In this document: in pieces, positions 1 to 9,455 of the stretch | Position numbering within the stretch: the stretch's first letter is position 1 | Layout of the letters: every line of letters begins with the position of its first letter | Assembly (NCBI RefSeq): GCF_900086705.1 | Contig: NZ_LT575483.1 | Location: 2,741,189 to 2,805,188 of the forward strand | Direction: 5' to 3' | Length of the DNA: 64,000 nucleotides | Origin: Massilibacillus massiliensis | GTDB lineage: Bacteria; Bacillota; Negativicutes; FLKF01 | Made by a program: the position numbers and the translations under genes | Notes under the pieces: model-generated | The model's database searches: none | What the model was told of the DNA's origin: nothing | What the model saw: only the letters and a program-made list of their open reading frames with translations

Positions 1-369
1 ATTGCAGAGGAGGCAGTAATTCAGACGTTCTGCTCTGGGTTTCGTAAGATTTTTACCTTTGCCACGTTTGGCGGTTTCTTGATGGAAGGTGCACCTTTTG
101 CAGAGAAAATCCCTCGACTTAAGAGTCCACATACACAGGTTCCAGGTGGGTATGTGGCGGTGGCTGGAAATCAGACCGCATTTGTTCCGGTAACAAGCCC
201 TAGTGGGTGGCGAACGATAGGTCACTGCCCGATTCAGGTTCTTGATTTAGAAGTTCTGCCTCCTGTTCCCTATAATCCGGGAGATTATATTGAATTTTTT
301 CCTATTACCGAAGAAGAGCAAAGCTTATATGCAGAAAAAACAATTCATGATATGAAGGTGATGCTGTAA
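1..369 (+). CDS. pxpB: 5-oxoprolinase subunit PxpB/KipI-like, C-terminal part
   Basis: The reading frame is open from base 1, so the gene starts upstream of the window and only the last 122 codons are seen. The residues FAEKIPRLKSPHTQVPGG and SPSGWRTIGHCPIQVLD match the cyclophilin-like C-terminal part of the PxpB/KipI/Allophanate-hydrolase-subunit-1 family, which together with PxpC and PxpA opens 5-oxoproline (pyroglutamate) to glutamate using ATP. The TAA stop overlaps the ATG of the next gene (TAATG), so the pair is translationally coupled, as is usual for pxpB-pxpC. PxpA would be expected upstream and cannot be checked. Family assignment is confident; the true substrate is inferred. Confidence 0.88.
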   Translation: MAEEAVIQTFCSGFRKIFTFATFGGFLMEGAPFAEKIPRLKSPHTQVPGGYVAVAGNQTAFVPVTSPSGWRTIGHCPIQVLDLEVLPPVPYNPGDYIEFFPITEEEQSLYAEKTIHDMKVML

Positions 370-1268
370 TGGAAAAATGTCTAATTGTTAAATCTGCAGG
401 ATTTGCATCTGTGCAGGATCTTGGTCGGACGGGGTTGATGCACTATGGTATCAGCAGTAACGGTGCGATGGATACTTATGCGTATCTTTTGGGAAATGAG
501 TTGGTGGGCAATCAGTCGCCTGAGCCGTCTATTGAAATTACTGCTTTCGATTTTTCGATGAGCAGTACAGTCGATGTCCCAATTTGTATTACAGGGGCAC
601 CGGCAGATCTTACAATAGATGCTCTGCCAATTGAGGCAGGAAAGTCTACGATTCTCCCGGCAGGAAAAGTTTTTTCTGTACAAAATATTCGGCAAGGCTT
701 ACGGGTTTATATTGCCGTTGGAGGAGGCATTGAAGTTCCGAAGGTATTGGGAAGCTGTGCGATGGATACCATCGGTATGATTGGAGATAAGCTTCGTACC
801 GGACAGCAGTTATTGCTGAGAAATCCGCCAATATCGCCAAATGTAGGTTATGGATCACCTTGGAATATTAGAGTATGTGATGGCTGTAATATAGATATTT
901 TCAAAGATTACTTGGAGCAATTTTATCAATCAACTTATACTGTCAGCCTAGATAGCAATCATGTTGGAATTCGTTTGGAAGGTTCTCCGATTGTAGGACA
1001 TCAACCAACTGAGGTAATATCACGTGGCGTTTGTGTGGGTTCTATACAGATCGTTCCGTCTGGTACTCCGATCATTACTTTCAAGGGGCGGGGAGGCACT
1101 GCAGGGTATCCGATTATTGGGGTGATTGCCTCAGTCGATATGGAACTTGCCGCTCAACTTAGACCGGGAGATAGCGTGAAATTTACCAGAATTTCAGTTG
1201 AAGAAGCAATAGAAAAATATCGTGAACGATTTAGAAAATTGAAGCTGGTTAAAGCACTTCGAGTATAA
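369..1268 (+). CDS. pxpC: 5-oxoprolinase subunit PxpC/KipA-like carboxyltransferase-type protein
   Basis: 299 residues, full length for the PxpC/KipA/Allophanate-hydrolase-subunit-2 family. The N-terminus GFASVQDLGRTGLMHYG and the later stretch GRGGTAGYPIIGVI are signature segments of this family. It forms the catalytic complex with PxpB that phosphorylates or opens cyclic amides such as 5-oxoproline. Its start overlaps the pxpB stop by one base. In this locus the complex sits at the head of an aminotransferase/aldolase/transketolase cluster, which suggests the substrate may be a substituted pyroglutamate rather than plain 5-oxoproline; that is inference. Confidence 0.88.
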   Translation: MEKCLIVKSAGFASVQDLGRTGLMHYGISSNGAMDTYAYLLGNELVGNQSPEPSIEITAFDFSMSSTVDVPICITGAPADLTIDALPIEAGKSTILPAGKVFSVQNIRQGLRVYIAVGGGIEVPKVLGSCAMDTIGMIGDKLRTGQQLLLRNPPISPNVGYGSPWNIRVCDGCNIDIFKDYLEQFYQSTYTVSLDSNHVGIRLEGSPIVGHQPTEVISRGVCVGSIQIVPSGTPIITFKGRGGTAGYPIIGVIASVDMELAAQLRPGDSVKFTRISVEEAIEKYRERFRKLKLVKALRV

Positions 1269-1321
1269 ACACCCAATCAGTTTTAAAGTGCAAAAATGAG
1301 AGAATAGGGAGAGGGAATGGG

Positions 1322-2491
1322 ATGACAAAATCATGTTCAAGTATTGTTTTTGGTGTAGAGGGGTCGCCGACGGTAGCAATTTCTGACCGCGCACGCCAAT
1401 TGCAGCAAGAAGGCGTTAATGTAATTAATTTAGGGAGTGGAGATCCTGATTTTGGGACACCGCAGCATATTCAAGATACTGCGATTGCATCTATAAAGGA
1501 TGGATTTACGCATTATGTTGATAGTAAAGGTACACCGCAACTTAGAAAAGCAATTGCTGAAAAATTTCAGAGAGAACAGGGACTGACATACGATGTTAAT
1601 AAAGAAATCATAGCGACGGCAAGTGGGAAGGTGGCATTGTATATTGCATTAAATGCAGTGGTGGAGCCAGGTGATGAAGTTCTGATATTTGAACCAGCTT
1701 GGGTTAGTTATCGTCCAATCGTTCAGTTGCTTAGCGGAATACCAGTGGGAGTTCCATTACAATTTGAAACAAATTTTACGATTACAGACGACATCATTGA
1801 AGCCCATGTCAGCAAAAAAACCAAAGCGATTATTGTAAATTCTCCTAGTAATCCAACTGGCAGGGTGTTAACCAAGACAGAGCTTGATAGTATCGCTCGG
1901 ATGGCGCAAAAGTATGACTTATGGGTGCTGACAGATGATATATATGAAAAAATCATCTATGATGGTCGCGTGCATACGTCACTGGCTGCTTTACCGAATA
2001 TGAAAGAGCGAACGATTGTGATCAATGGCATGTCAAAAGCTTATGCGATGACTGGCTGGCGTCTGGGTTATTTAGCTGGACCTGCTGAAATTGTAAAACA
2101 GATATTAAAGGTACAGCAGCATTTAGTTACCTGTGCCGCATCGTTTACAAATGTTGCAGGGGTGGCTGCACTAGAAGGTGGTAGTGCCTGTATCGATGTT
2201 ATGGTCGAGGAATATGACAAACGCCGGCGAGAAATCACAGCTGCATTAAATCGCATCCCAGGGGTGCAGTGCCCATTGCCAGAGGGTGCATTTTACTTTT
2301 TCCCGAAGGTTGATTATAAAGGGATGTGTTCCTTTGAGCTGGCAAAGTATTTACTAGATTCTGCACATGTTGCGGTAACACCGGGAAGTGCTTTTGGTGA
2401 TGCTGGAGAAGGATGCATTCGTCTTACGTATGCGATATCACTTGCAAATCTCCAAGAGGCTGTTGAACGGATTGAACAAGCATTAAAATAA
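1322..2491 (+). CDS. class I/II PLP-dependent aminotransferase
   Basis: 389 residues, fold type I aspartate-aminotransferase family (subgroup I-gamma-like length). Visible landmarks are NSPSNPTG around residue 175, the TDDIYE segment, and the PLP-binding lysine near residue 239 in SKAYAMTGWRLGY. The C-terminus carries GSAFGDAGEGCIRLTY with the substrate-carboxylate arginine. It would convert an amino acid to a 2-oxoacid in the cytosol. It lies 53 bp after pxpC and 25 bp before the RraA-like aldolase, so the three are probably one transcript: ring opening, transamination, then aldol cleavage. The amino acid is not deducible from sequence. Confidence 0.92.
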   Translation: MTKSCSSIVFGVEGSPTVAISDRARQLQQEGVNVINLGSGDPDFGTPQHIQDTAIASIKDGFTHYVDSKGTPQLRKAIAEKFQREQGLTYDVNKEIIATASGKVALYIALNAVVEPGDEVLIFEPAWVSYRPIVQLLSGIPVGVPLQFETNFTITDDIIEAHVSKKTKAIIVNSPSNPTGRVLTKTELDSIARMAQKYDLWVLTDDIYEKIIYDGRVHTSLAALPNMKERTIVINGMSKAYAMTGWRLGYLAGPAEIVKQILKVQQHLVTCAASFTNVAGVAALEGGSACIDVMVEEYDKRRREITAALNRIPGVQCPLPEGAFYFFPKVDYKGMCSFELAKYLLDSAHVAVTPGSAFGDAGEGCIRLTYAISLANLQEAVERIEQALK

Positions 2492-2516
2492 CGAAGTATA
2501 AAGGAGATTAGAAGCA

Positions 2517-3194
2517 ATGTCGAATATTGGATATCGAATTTACAACACAATTCATAGACCGCCAAGAGAGCTAGTAGAAGGGTTTGCGGAAATTCCGGTA
2601 GCAAATATTGCAGATAACATGAATCGCCTGGCATGTATTGATGCCAGAATCAGACCGATGAACAATGCACCGCTATTAGGAACAGCTTTTACGATAAAAA
2701 CCAGGCCGGGGAATAATTTGCTGTTGCATAAAGCACTTGATATGGCAAAGCCAGGCGATGTTATTGTCGTTGCCGCTCAGGGGAGGCTTGAGAATGCGAT
2801 AACCGGGGAATTAATGATTAGCTGGGCGAAAGAACGTGGCATCGCAGGTTTGATTATTGATGGTGCGATCCGTGACGCAGCTGCGGTAAGAAAAATGGAT
2901 ATACCGGTTTATGCAGCAGGCGTAACACCTAACGGTCCTTATAAAGATCCTTGTGGAGAAATTAATGCGCCTGTTTCTTGTGGCGGAATTGTAATAAATC
3001 CTGGCGATATACTTGTTGGTGATGCCGATAGTGTGGTTGTGATTGATCCAAAAGATGCCGAGGAACTTCTAGCTAAATCAAGAGAAGTACTTGCTAAGGA
3101 AACTGTTTTCCTTGAAGAAATTCACAAGGGTAAATGGGATCGAACCTGGGTAGATAAGATGCTTCGAGATACAGGTTGTGAATTTATTGATTAA
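2517..3194 (+). CDS. RraA-family 2-oxoacid aldolase (HMG/CHA aldolase-like)
   Basis: 225 residues, RraA/MenG-like fold. The segment GLIIDGAIRDAAAVR carries the conserved G-x-RD motif, preceded by GELMISWAKERG. Family members cleave 4-hydroxy-4-methyl-2-oxoglutarate or 4-carboxy-4-hydroxy-2-oxoadipate to pyruvate plus a second acid, or are decarboxylases of oxaloacetate; E. coli-type RraA proteins instead bind RNase E but are shorter (about 160 aa). The length and the catabolic neighbours favour the aldolase. An AAGGAG site precedes ATG 2517. Function as pyruvate aldolase is inferred from family and context. Confidence 0.85.
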   Translation: MSNIGYRIYNTIHRPPRELVEGFAEIPVANIADNMNRLACIDARIRPMNNAPLLGTAFTIKTRPGNNLLLHKALDMAKPGDVIVVAAQGRLENAITGELMISWAKERGIAGLIIDGAIRDAAAVRKMDIPVYAAGVTPNGPYKDPCGEINAPVSCGGIVINPGDILVGDADSVVVIDPKDAEELLAKSREVLAKETVFLEEIHKGKWDRTWVDKMLRDTGCEFID

Positions 3195-3230
3195 TTTTCT
3201 AAAATTCTGATGCATTGAGAGGAGAAAAGG

Positions 3231-4055
3231 ATGTTCAGAAAACTGGATGAAGAGCAAATGGAGGCAAAGACCAAGTTGCTTCGAAGCAATCTATTGAAAA
3301 TGTTATGTGAGGCTGGATCAGGGCATTCAGGGGGATCTCTTTCAGCGATTGATCTTTTAACGGTACTATACAATAAAATTATGAGGCATAATCCCCAAAA
3401 TCCGTCTTGGAAGGATCGGGATATGTTTGTTTTATCAAAGGGGCATGTCTGTCCGGCCTTGTATGTTGTGCTGGCAGACTGCGGGTATTTTGATGAAAAG
3501 GAACTGATGACATTGAGAAAATATAATAGCATACTACAAGGTCATCCTTATATGTTTAAGACACCAGGACTCGATGTGTCTTCAGGTTCACTGGGCCAAG
3601 GTCTGTCAGTAGCTGCTGGTATGGCGATTGCAGCGAAAATGAATGGTGAGGATACTCGAGTTTACTGTTTGATGGGCGATGGTGAATTGCAGGAAGGACA
3701 AATATGGGAAGGTGCAATGGCTGCCGGACATTATAAACTTGATAATCTTTGCGGTATCGTCGATGTGAATAAACTTCAAATTGATGGCAAAGTTGAAGAT
3801 GTAATGGATATAAATCCACTGTCTGATAAATGGAAGGCTTTTAAGTGGAATGTCATTGAGGTGGATGGACATCGGGTTAAAGATATAGAGGCAGCATTTA
3901 AGAGTGCTGAAAATATGAAGGGGAAACCAACGGTCATTCTTGCCGATACCATAAAAGGAAAGGGTGTATCGTTTATGGAGAATGTGTGTGGATGGCATGG
4001 TACAGCTCCGAATCGGGAACAACTTGAGACCGCTTTAAAAGAATTAGGATACTAA
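3231..4055 (+). CDS. transketolase, N-terminal (TPP-binding) subunit
   Basis: 274 residues, the Pyr/TPP-binding half of a split transketolase. GHSGGSLSAIDLL near residue 35 and the TPP/Mg motif GDGELQEGQIWEGAM around residues 148-162 followed by VDVNKLQIDG are diagnostic. Two-gene transketolases transfer two-carbon ketol units between sugars and are often dedicated to catabolic clusters rather than the main pentose phosphate pathway. The C-terminal half follows after 17 bp. It is translated from ATG 3231 behind a GAGAGGAG site. Confidence 0.93.
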   Translation: MFRKLDEEQMEAKTKLLRSNLLKMLCEAGSGHSGGSLSAIDLLTVLYNKIMRHNPQNPSWKDRDMFVLSKGHVCPALYVVLADCGYFDEKELMTLRKYNSILQGHPYMFKTPGLDVSSGSLGQGLSVAAGMAIAAKMNGEDTRVYCLMGDGELQEGQIWEGAMAAGHYKLDNLCGIVDVNKLQIDGKVEDVMDINPLSDKWKAFKWNVIEVDGHRVKDIEAAFKSAENMKGKPTVILADTIKGKGVSFMENVCGWHGTAPNREQLETALKELGY

Positions 4056-4072
4056 AGGAAAGGGGAACTTAC

Positions 4073-5050
4073 ATGATGTTGACGATAGAATTAGCTACGG
4101 ATTTGTTGCAGCCTAAAATGAAACCAACCAGAGATGGATATGGAGAAGGATTGGTAGAAGCTGCAGAAAAAAATCCTGATATCGTAGCGATCGGAGCGGA
4201 TATAACAGGTTCAACAAGAGGAGATTGGTTCCAAAAGAAATTCCCCGACAGATTTATTAGTGTTGGCATTGCTGAGCAAAATCAAATGTGCATCGCTGCT
4301 GGGATGAGCCTTAAAGGAAAAATTCCTTTTGTATGTAACTACGGCGTATTTTTGGCAGGAAGAGCTTGGGAGCAAATTAGAACAACAGTCTGCTATAACA
4401 ATCTCAATGTCAAACTCGCCGGTGCACATGGTGGCATATCTGTTGGACCGGATGGTGCGACACATCAGGCATTAGAGGAAATTGCACTTATGCGGTGCTT
4501 GCCGAATATGACGGTAGTCGTACCAACCGATGCAATAGAAACGAAAAAGGCAACGCTTTGCTCAACGCAAATCAATGGGCCTGTGTATATAAGATTTGGC
4601 AGAGAAAAAGTGCCGACGATTACTTCGGAGGACACGCCTTTTGAAATAGGTAAGGCATATTGTTGTCGGGATGGTTTGGATGTTGCGATCATAGCCTGCG
4701 GTGCTATGGTTTATGAAAGCCTGGTGGCGGCAGATCAGTTAAAAGCAGAAGGGATCAGCGCAGCAGTTATCAATAATCACACCATAAAGCCGATGGATCA
4801 AGAAACGATTATAGAAGTCGCAAAAAAGACGGGGGCGGTTGTAACGGTAGAAGAGCATCAAGTCATGGGGGGAATGGGGAGCGCAGTGGCAGAAGTGTTG
4901 GCACAAAACCATCCTGTTCCGGTGAAAATGCTTGGTGTCATGGATCGGTTTGGCGAATCCGGTGAACCGAATGTCTTAATGAAAGCGTTTGGTCTTACCA
5001 GTGATCATATTGTGCAATCGGTAAAAGAAGTTTTAAAGATGAAGAAATAA
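4073..5050 (+). CDS. transketolase, C-terminal (pyrimidine-binding) subunit
   Basis: 325 residues, the partner half of the split transketolase. The segment FISVGIAEQNQM contains the catalytic glutamate near residue 68 that activates TPP. The C-terminal domain (from about residue 195) with VTVEEHQVMGGMGSAVAE is the usual transketolase C fold. The start could be ATG 4073 or the adjacent ATG 4076; the GGGGAA site favours either. Forms a heteromeric enzyme with the preceding gene product. Confidence 0.93.
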   Translation: MMLTIELATDLLQPKMKPTRDGYGEGLVEAAEKNPDIVAIGADITGSTRGDWFQKKFPDRFISVGIAEQNQMCIAAGMSLKGKIPFVCNYGVFLAGRAWEQIRTTVCYNNLNVKLAGAHGGISVGPDGATHQALEEIALMRCLPNMTVVVPTDAIETKKATLCSTQINGPVYIRFGREKVPTITSEDTPFEIGKAYCCRDGLDVAIIACGAMVYESLVAADQLKAEGISAAVINNHTIKPMDQETIIEVAKKTGAVVTVEEHQVMGGMGSAVAEVLAQNHPVPVKMLGVMDRFGESGEPNVLMKAFGLTSDHIVQSVKEVLKMKK

Positions 5051-5181
5051 GATTGATTTACTAAAGATAATTGCGTAACTAAACGTACATCATTAGTTTA
5101 GTGGTCGCTGCGAGGCTAGTGTTAAATATCTTGCAATTCATCATCCATACAACCATTTTAAAATTTAAGGGGGAAAGTCTC

Positions 5182-6543
5182 GTGAGCACGCAAAGTAATA
5201 TAGGGGCAAGATTGGATCGTTTGCCGATATCAAAATGGCATTATAATGTTCTCATGTTGATGGGATTAGGTTTATTTATTGATAGTTTTGATAATTATAT
5301 GGGTGGTGTAATCCTAGCTGACTTGGTGAAATCAGGTTGGTCGAACAATTATCTGAATGCAGCTTTTGCTTCATCTACGATGGCCGGGCTTTTTATAGGG
5401 TCGCTATTCGCAGGTTTTGCAGGTGATCACTTGGGAAGGAAATTTGCCTATCAAATTAATTTGCTGATTTTTGGCTTTGCATCGATAGCAGCAGCCTTTG
5501 CCACAGATATGACGATGTTGATTATCTTTCGCGGTATTATGGGAATTGGTCTAGGGGCAGAACTTGTTATTGGGTTTGGTACATTTCCTGAATTCGTGCC
5601 GGCGAGGGTGCGAGGCAAGTGGGTGTCGTTTCTGTCACTGATTGCAAATGTTGCACCACCGATCGCGATTCTAACCGCATATTGGGTAATACCGATTTTT
5701 GGTTGGCGTGCAATGTTTGGAATTGGTGGGGTTGCGGCAATTATTGTATGGGCCTTGCGGCATGGCCTACCGGAATCCCCGCGCTGGTATGAGTCACATG
5801 GCGAAATAGCGAAAGCTGAAGAAATCCTTGCAAAAGTTGAAAAGGATATAGAGCTTGAAAAGGGAATTAAATTACCGCCGATTGAATCCGACGCTTTAGC
5901 TGTGGAGCAAGTGGTCAAAAAGGTTTCTTTCTTTCAATTATTTAAAGGTGTTTTATTAAGAAGAACCATTGTAGCTTCTGCGGTGTTGATTGCCATGAAT
6001 ACAATCGTCTATACTGTTTTGAATTGGGTTCCAACTATTTTTGTACAATCGGGCATCAGCGTGACTAAGTCTACCGGAATGATGGCATTGATCATGTTTG
6101 GGGCACCGCTGGGGGTATTTATTTCTTCACAAATTGTTGATAAATTTCCACGTAAAAAGATGGCGATCATACTTTTATTAATCATAGGATTACTAGGGTA
6201 TTTCTATTCATTACAACGTACAGAGGTGGCAATTGTCACGGTTGGATTTATTCTCACCGTAATTAACTATATTTTTACTTGCTTTGCTTGCTCGGTTTAC
6301 GTTCCCGAATTGTGGCCGACTGAAGCTCGTATGAGAGGCATGGGATTCGCGAATGCAGTTGGGCGGGTTTCCGCAGTATTTTCTCCATATGGCGTAGCTT
6401 GGCTTTTATCAAGTTATGGTTCTATCGCAGTCTTTATCGGTCTGGGTGTGGTATTGACGTTAATTGCAATTATTGTTGGTACTTTGGGAGTTGAAACCAG
6501 AAATAAATCACTGGAAGAGATCAGCAAAGAAGCAGGCGTCTAA
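5182..6543 (+). CDS. MFS transporter, organic-acid/aromatic-acid:H+ symporter type
   Basis: 453 residues from GTG 5182, which has a good AAGGGGGAA site 6 bases upstream; the longer in-frame start at 5101 lacks one. About 12 hydrophobic segments. The loop GDHLGRKFAYQ after helix 2 and the PESPRWYESHG segment after helix 6 are typical of the sugar-porter/AAHS/NiaP branch of MFS. Inner-membrane importer, last gene of the pxpBC-aminotransferase-aldolase-transketolase cluster and followed by a strong terminator; likely imports that pathway's substrate. Substrate is not deducible. Confidence 0.85.
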   Translation: MSTQSNIGARLDRLPISKWHYNVLMLMGLGLFIDSFDNYMGGVILADLVKSGWSNNYLNAAFASSTMAGLFIGSLFAGFAGDHLGRKFAYQINLLIFGFASIAAAFATDMTMLIIFRGIMGIGLGAELVIGFGTFPEFVPARVRGKWVSFLSLIANVAPPIAILTAYWVIPIFGWRAMFGIGGVAAIIVWALRHGLPESPRWYESHGEIAKAEEILAKVEKDIELEKGIKLPPIESDALAVEQVVKKVSFFQLFKGVLLRRTIVASAVLIAMNTIVYTVLNWVPTIFVQSGISVTKSTGMMALIMFGAPLGVFISSQIVDKFPRKKMAIILLLIIGLLGYFYSLQRTEVAIVTVGFILTVINYIFTCFACSVYVPELWPTEARMRGMGFANAVGRVSAVFSPYGVAWLLSSYGSIAVFIGLGVVLTLIAIIVGTLGVETRNKSLEEISKEAGV

Positions 6544-6550
6544 TTAGGAC

Positions 6551-6598
6551 CCCCCCATTAAAAAGTAGTTTGTTCTGCTTTTTAATGGGGGGTTCTTT
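6551..6598 (+). terminator. Rho-independent terminator of the catabolic cluster
   Basis: Perfect 15-bp stem CCCCCCATTAAAAAG (6551-6565) with its complement at 6578-6592, 12-base loop, then TTCTTT. It starts 8 bp after the MFS stop codon. Confidence 0.9.
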
Positions 6599-6714
6599 GC
6601 AAGCTATGTCGACCTTTCATTTATCTTTTATCTATTGTTTGGCGTGTTCATTTGATGTAAGATGAATTTATAAAAGGTTATTCTATCAAACTATGATAAA
6701 AGAGGTTTAAAAAT

Positions 6715-7080
6715 ATGAATGAAAAATATTTGTTTATATGCTATCCTAAATGCACAACTTGTCAAAAAGCGCAAAAATGGCTGGATGCGAATGGTGTAAG
6801 CTATGAAATTAGAAATATTAAGGAAGAAAATCCTACAGCAGCCGAATTAAAAGATTGGTGGCAAAAGTCGGAACTGCCGATTCGCAGATTTTTTAATACA
6901 AGTGGTCTTTTATATAAATCAATGGAACTTAAAAATAAATTGCCGGAAATGCCAGAAGATGAGCAAATTTCATTACTTGCAACGGATGGAATGTTAGTGA
7001 AAAGACCATTGTTTATTATGGAGGATAAAGTATTGGTTGGTTTTAAGGAAGCTGAATGGCAAACGCAAATGAAAAAATGA
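6715..7080 (+). CDS. ArsC/Spx-family thioredoxin-fold protein
   Basis: 121 residues, usual length for the ArsC/YffB/Spx family. The redox motif CTTC (in YPKCTTCQKA near residue 10) and the downstream RRFFNTSGLLYKS and LVKRPLFIMEDKVLVGFKEAEW segments are typical. It could be a glutaredoxin-dependent reductase or an Spx/MgsR-like RNA polymerase binding regulator; the conserved RPL site is present, but sequence alone does not separate these. Monocistronic, between two terminators. Confidence 0.88.
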   Translation: MNEKYLFICYPKCTTCQKAQKWLDANGVSYEIRNIKEENPTAAELKDWWQKSELPIRRFFNTSGLLYKSMELKNKLPEMPEDEQISLLATDGMLVKRPLFIMEDKVLVGFKEAEWQTQMKK

Positions 7081-7101
7081 GATAGCTTGTATGAAAATAA
7101 G

Positions 7102-7133
7102 AAAAGCAACGAAACGATGTTTCGTTGCTTTTT
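7102..7133 (+). terminator. Rho-independent terminator
   Basis: 14-bp stem AAAAGCAACGAAAC / GTTTCGTTGCTTTT with a 3-base loop and T-run. Serves the ArsC/Spx-like gene; the A-run on the other side could let it act for the converging minus-strand operon too. Confidence 0.88.
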
Positions 7134-7225
7134 ATGGTTTATAAATTTAAAAATTATTGGTTATGAGGCTGCTTTTTCTTAAAACTCTATGATATTAAAG
7201 CATTATATGGAAATATAATCTGAAT

Positions 7226-8494
7226 TTATATATATAAAAGCATAATCATAGTTACGATGACTGCGATAATCATTCCAGGGGCATTCCTTTTTGCTGTTTC
7301 CATTGGTGATACTCCAGCTAAAGTGGCGCAGATGATCATTCCGCCAGCGACTGGCGACATTGTACGCCCAAGTGCTCCACCGATAGATGCCATACTTCCC
7401 ATACTCATTGCTGATAAGCCAAAATCGGCAGCATGGATCGTCACTGCTTTATTGAATGCAACTGATGCCGCATCGCCAGATCCACTCATGATACCAAGAA
7501 GAAAAGGCCCGATGCCAGAGCTTAACTTTGCAATCGAGGGAACATCGATCATTAAACGAATTAAAGATTGAATTAATCCCATAGATTGTAGACCACCGAC
7601 GAATACGAGTGCACAGATGATGATACCGAAGACATGTCCGAAAGCATTTCCAGCGCCATGCCAAAATTCTTTTGATATTTCTTGTGGGTTTGTACGTGTA
7701 ACGAAAAAGGCGCAAAATACCCCGATAATCATCGCATGTGAAATAGAAAATGGCTTGAAAACTGGAATGAGATTCATGCTGCCGGTTACAAGAATGATAA
7801 TAGGAATAAGTGGGACCAGAGCATAATGGTATTTAATTTTAAAATGTTCTCTTTCGGAGTCAGAAATTGCATTCGGCATAATATATCCTGTATGCTCTTT
7901 TCTTAAATATGCTAAAACCCACAAACTGACAGCTCCGATTATACCAGAGGCAAGTAAGGCCCAAAAATGGTTTGCGACAACAGCAACTGGGGTTGCATCT
8001 GCAACACTGACAATAAGAGCAACTTGCGGATAACCAGGATTAAACATTGCACCGTACGTACCGGCATAAATACATGCACCTGCAATTGCTGGATGGATTC
8101 CCGCGGCCATCATCAATGGAATTAGTATCGCACCGACAGCCGCCGAGCAACCAGCGGAGCTTGTAATTGAAACATTAATAAATAGTGTTACCAATACAGA
8201 AGCTGGGATTAATAAAGGACCGGCTTTTCTGAGTGGTTTAATCAATAAATTAATTAAATGTTTATCACATTGTGTTAACTTCATTACCATAGCGAATCCC
8301 ATTACCGCGATAATGGATTCAAATAATTTGGTTTCAAGCATGGCGTGTGAAAAAGCTTGAAAGGGAGCAAAAAATTGACCACCGATAAAAGACATTACTA
8401 CGCCAGAACAAAATAGAACCATACGTGTTTCATAACGTTTTACTAACAGGTAGATGGTAACGAACAGGATAACAATTCCTGAAATGATCATCAT
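7226..8494 (-). CDS. DcuC-family C4-dicarboxylate (anaerobic) carrier
   Basis: 422 residues, about 12 hydrophobic segments. The sequence VSITSSAGCSAAVGAILIP and the GTYGAMFNPGYPQ segment are typical of DcuC/C4-dicarboxylate anaerobic carriers, which exchange or export succinate and related acids during fermentation. Last gene of a three-gene minus-strand unit (MFS, DUF6282-type protein, this). Gene symbol withheld because dedicated DcuC paralogues for other acids exist. Confidence 0.85.
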   Translation of the reverse strand: MMIISGIVILFVTIYLLVKRYETRMVLFCSGVVMSFIGGQFFAPFQAFSHAMLETKLFESIIAVMGFAMVMKLTQCDKHLINLLIKPLRKAGPLLIPASVLVTLFINVSITSSAGCSAAVGAILIPLMMAAGIHPAIAGACIYAGTYGAMFNPGYPQVALIVSVADATPVAVVANHFWALLASGIIGAVSLWVLAYLRKEHTGYIMPNAISDSEREHFKIKYHYALVPLIPIIILVTGSMNLIPVFKPFSISHAMIIGVFCAFFVTRTNPQEISKEFWHGAGNAFGHVFGIIICALVFVGGLQSMGLIQSLIRLMIDVPSIAKLSSGIGPFLLGIMSGSGDAASVAFNKAVTIHAADFGLSAMSMGSMASIGGALGRTMSPVAGGMIICATLAGVSPMETAKRNAPGMIIAVIVTMIMLLYI

Positions 8495-8584
8495 AAAGTA
8501 TCACTCTCCTTATACTAGCTCATAGTTTAGATCGGCCAAAATAACTGCGGCTTGTTCATGGTGAATATCAACTATTTTACTTAT

Positions 8585-9427
8585 TTATAATGATAAACCT
8601 AATAATTTTGCCGGAGATCGTTTTGTCATTGTATCTATCATTGTTTGTGATACCCCTGCATTAAGTAAAAATCCTATATATTCGCTTAATGCATCACTCC
8701 ACATGGGATTTTCTAATTGCCCGCCATCGGTAGCGATAATGGTGGATTCATATCCTACTGCTTGAATTGCCGCTAAATTTTTTGCAAAGTTCTTTTCATA
8801 GTCTTTTCCTGGGCAGCGGGTAGCATAACATCGTTCAAAATACACACCGTATGGCACTAATTTTTTTTGCATTTCTATAGGCATCGCAATGGACCACCAT
8901 TCAGGATGATTAATCACAATCTTATTGACACCAATTTTTTTTGCTTTATCCACAACAATAAAAATTTCCTCTGGGGATAAATGTCCTGTTCCTAGAATTA
9001 AATCATGTTTAGCGATTATTTCTAAGACTTTCTCAAGAGGGGGAACAATTTCGCCGTTCACGATCGATTCAACACCATCATTTTTGCCCATGATTTTCCG
9101 TTCATGTGCAGACCAGGCGGTCGGCAGCCAAACGATCTTTGCCCCCATTTTTCTCGCGGCTTCAACAGCAGATGGATTGATTCCTCCAACCTCTGGATTT
9201 AATGTAATTCCACCAAATACTTTTATCCCTGGTACAACTTTTTCAGCGATTTGCGCCCGATCCATCGTCGGCACGACATGAGACTTAATTACAATTGCTC
9301 GTGCACCAACACGTGCTGCTTCTTGCGCTAGCTCAATATCATCCAACCGCCTTTGACGAACATCTGGATTGGTATGAATATGAAGATCAATAACATTCTT
9401 TAAAATTTCTTTTCCAAAGTCATTCAT
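8585..9427 (-). CDS. DUF6282-type TIM-barrel metal-dependent hydrolase-like protein
   Basis: 280 residues. The N-terminus contains IDLHIHTNPD, an HxH metal motif as in amidohydrolase/PHP-type barrels; KSHVVPT, GTGHLSPEE and NHPEW supply further histidines at expected strand ends. I recognise it as the DUF6282 group, whose reaction is not established to my knowledge. It lies between two carriers of acid-type substrates, so it may hydrolyse or decyclise an imported compound; that is inference. Translated from ATG with a GAGAGGAT-type site upstream on the minus strand. Confidence 0.75.
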   Translation of the reverse strand: MNDFGKEILKNVIDLHIHTNPDVRQRRLDDIELAQEAARVGARAIVIKSHVVPTMDRAQIAEKVVPGIKVFGGITLNPEVGGINPSAVEAARKMGAKIVWLPTAWSAHERKIMGKNDGVESIVNGEIVPPLEKVLEIIAKHDLILGTGHLSPEEIFIVVDKAKKIGVNKIVINHPEWWSIAMPIEMQKKLVPYGVYFERCYATRCPGKDYEKNFAKNLAAIQAVGYESTIIATDGGQLENPMWSDALSEYIGFLLNAGVSQTMIDTMTKRSPAKLLGLSL

Positions 9428-9455
9428 AAATAGTCAAAATCCTCTCTCATATGAT

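Noticed and set aside
5101-5181. Upstream extension of the MFS gene to GTG 5101
   Set aside because: No ribosome site before 5101, while GTG 5182 has AAGGGGGAA six bases upstream.
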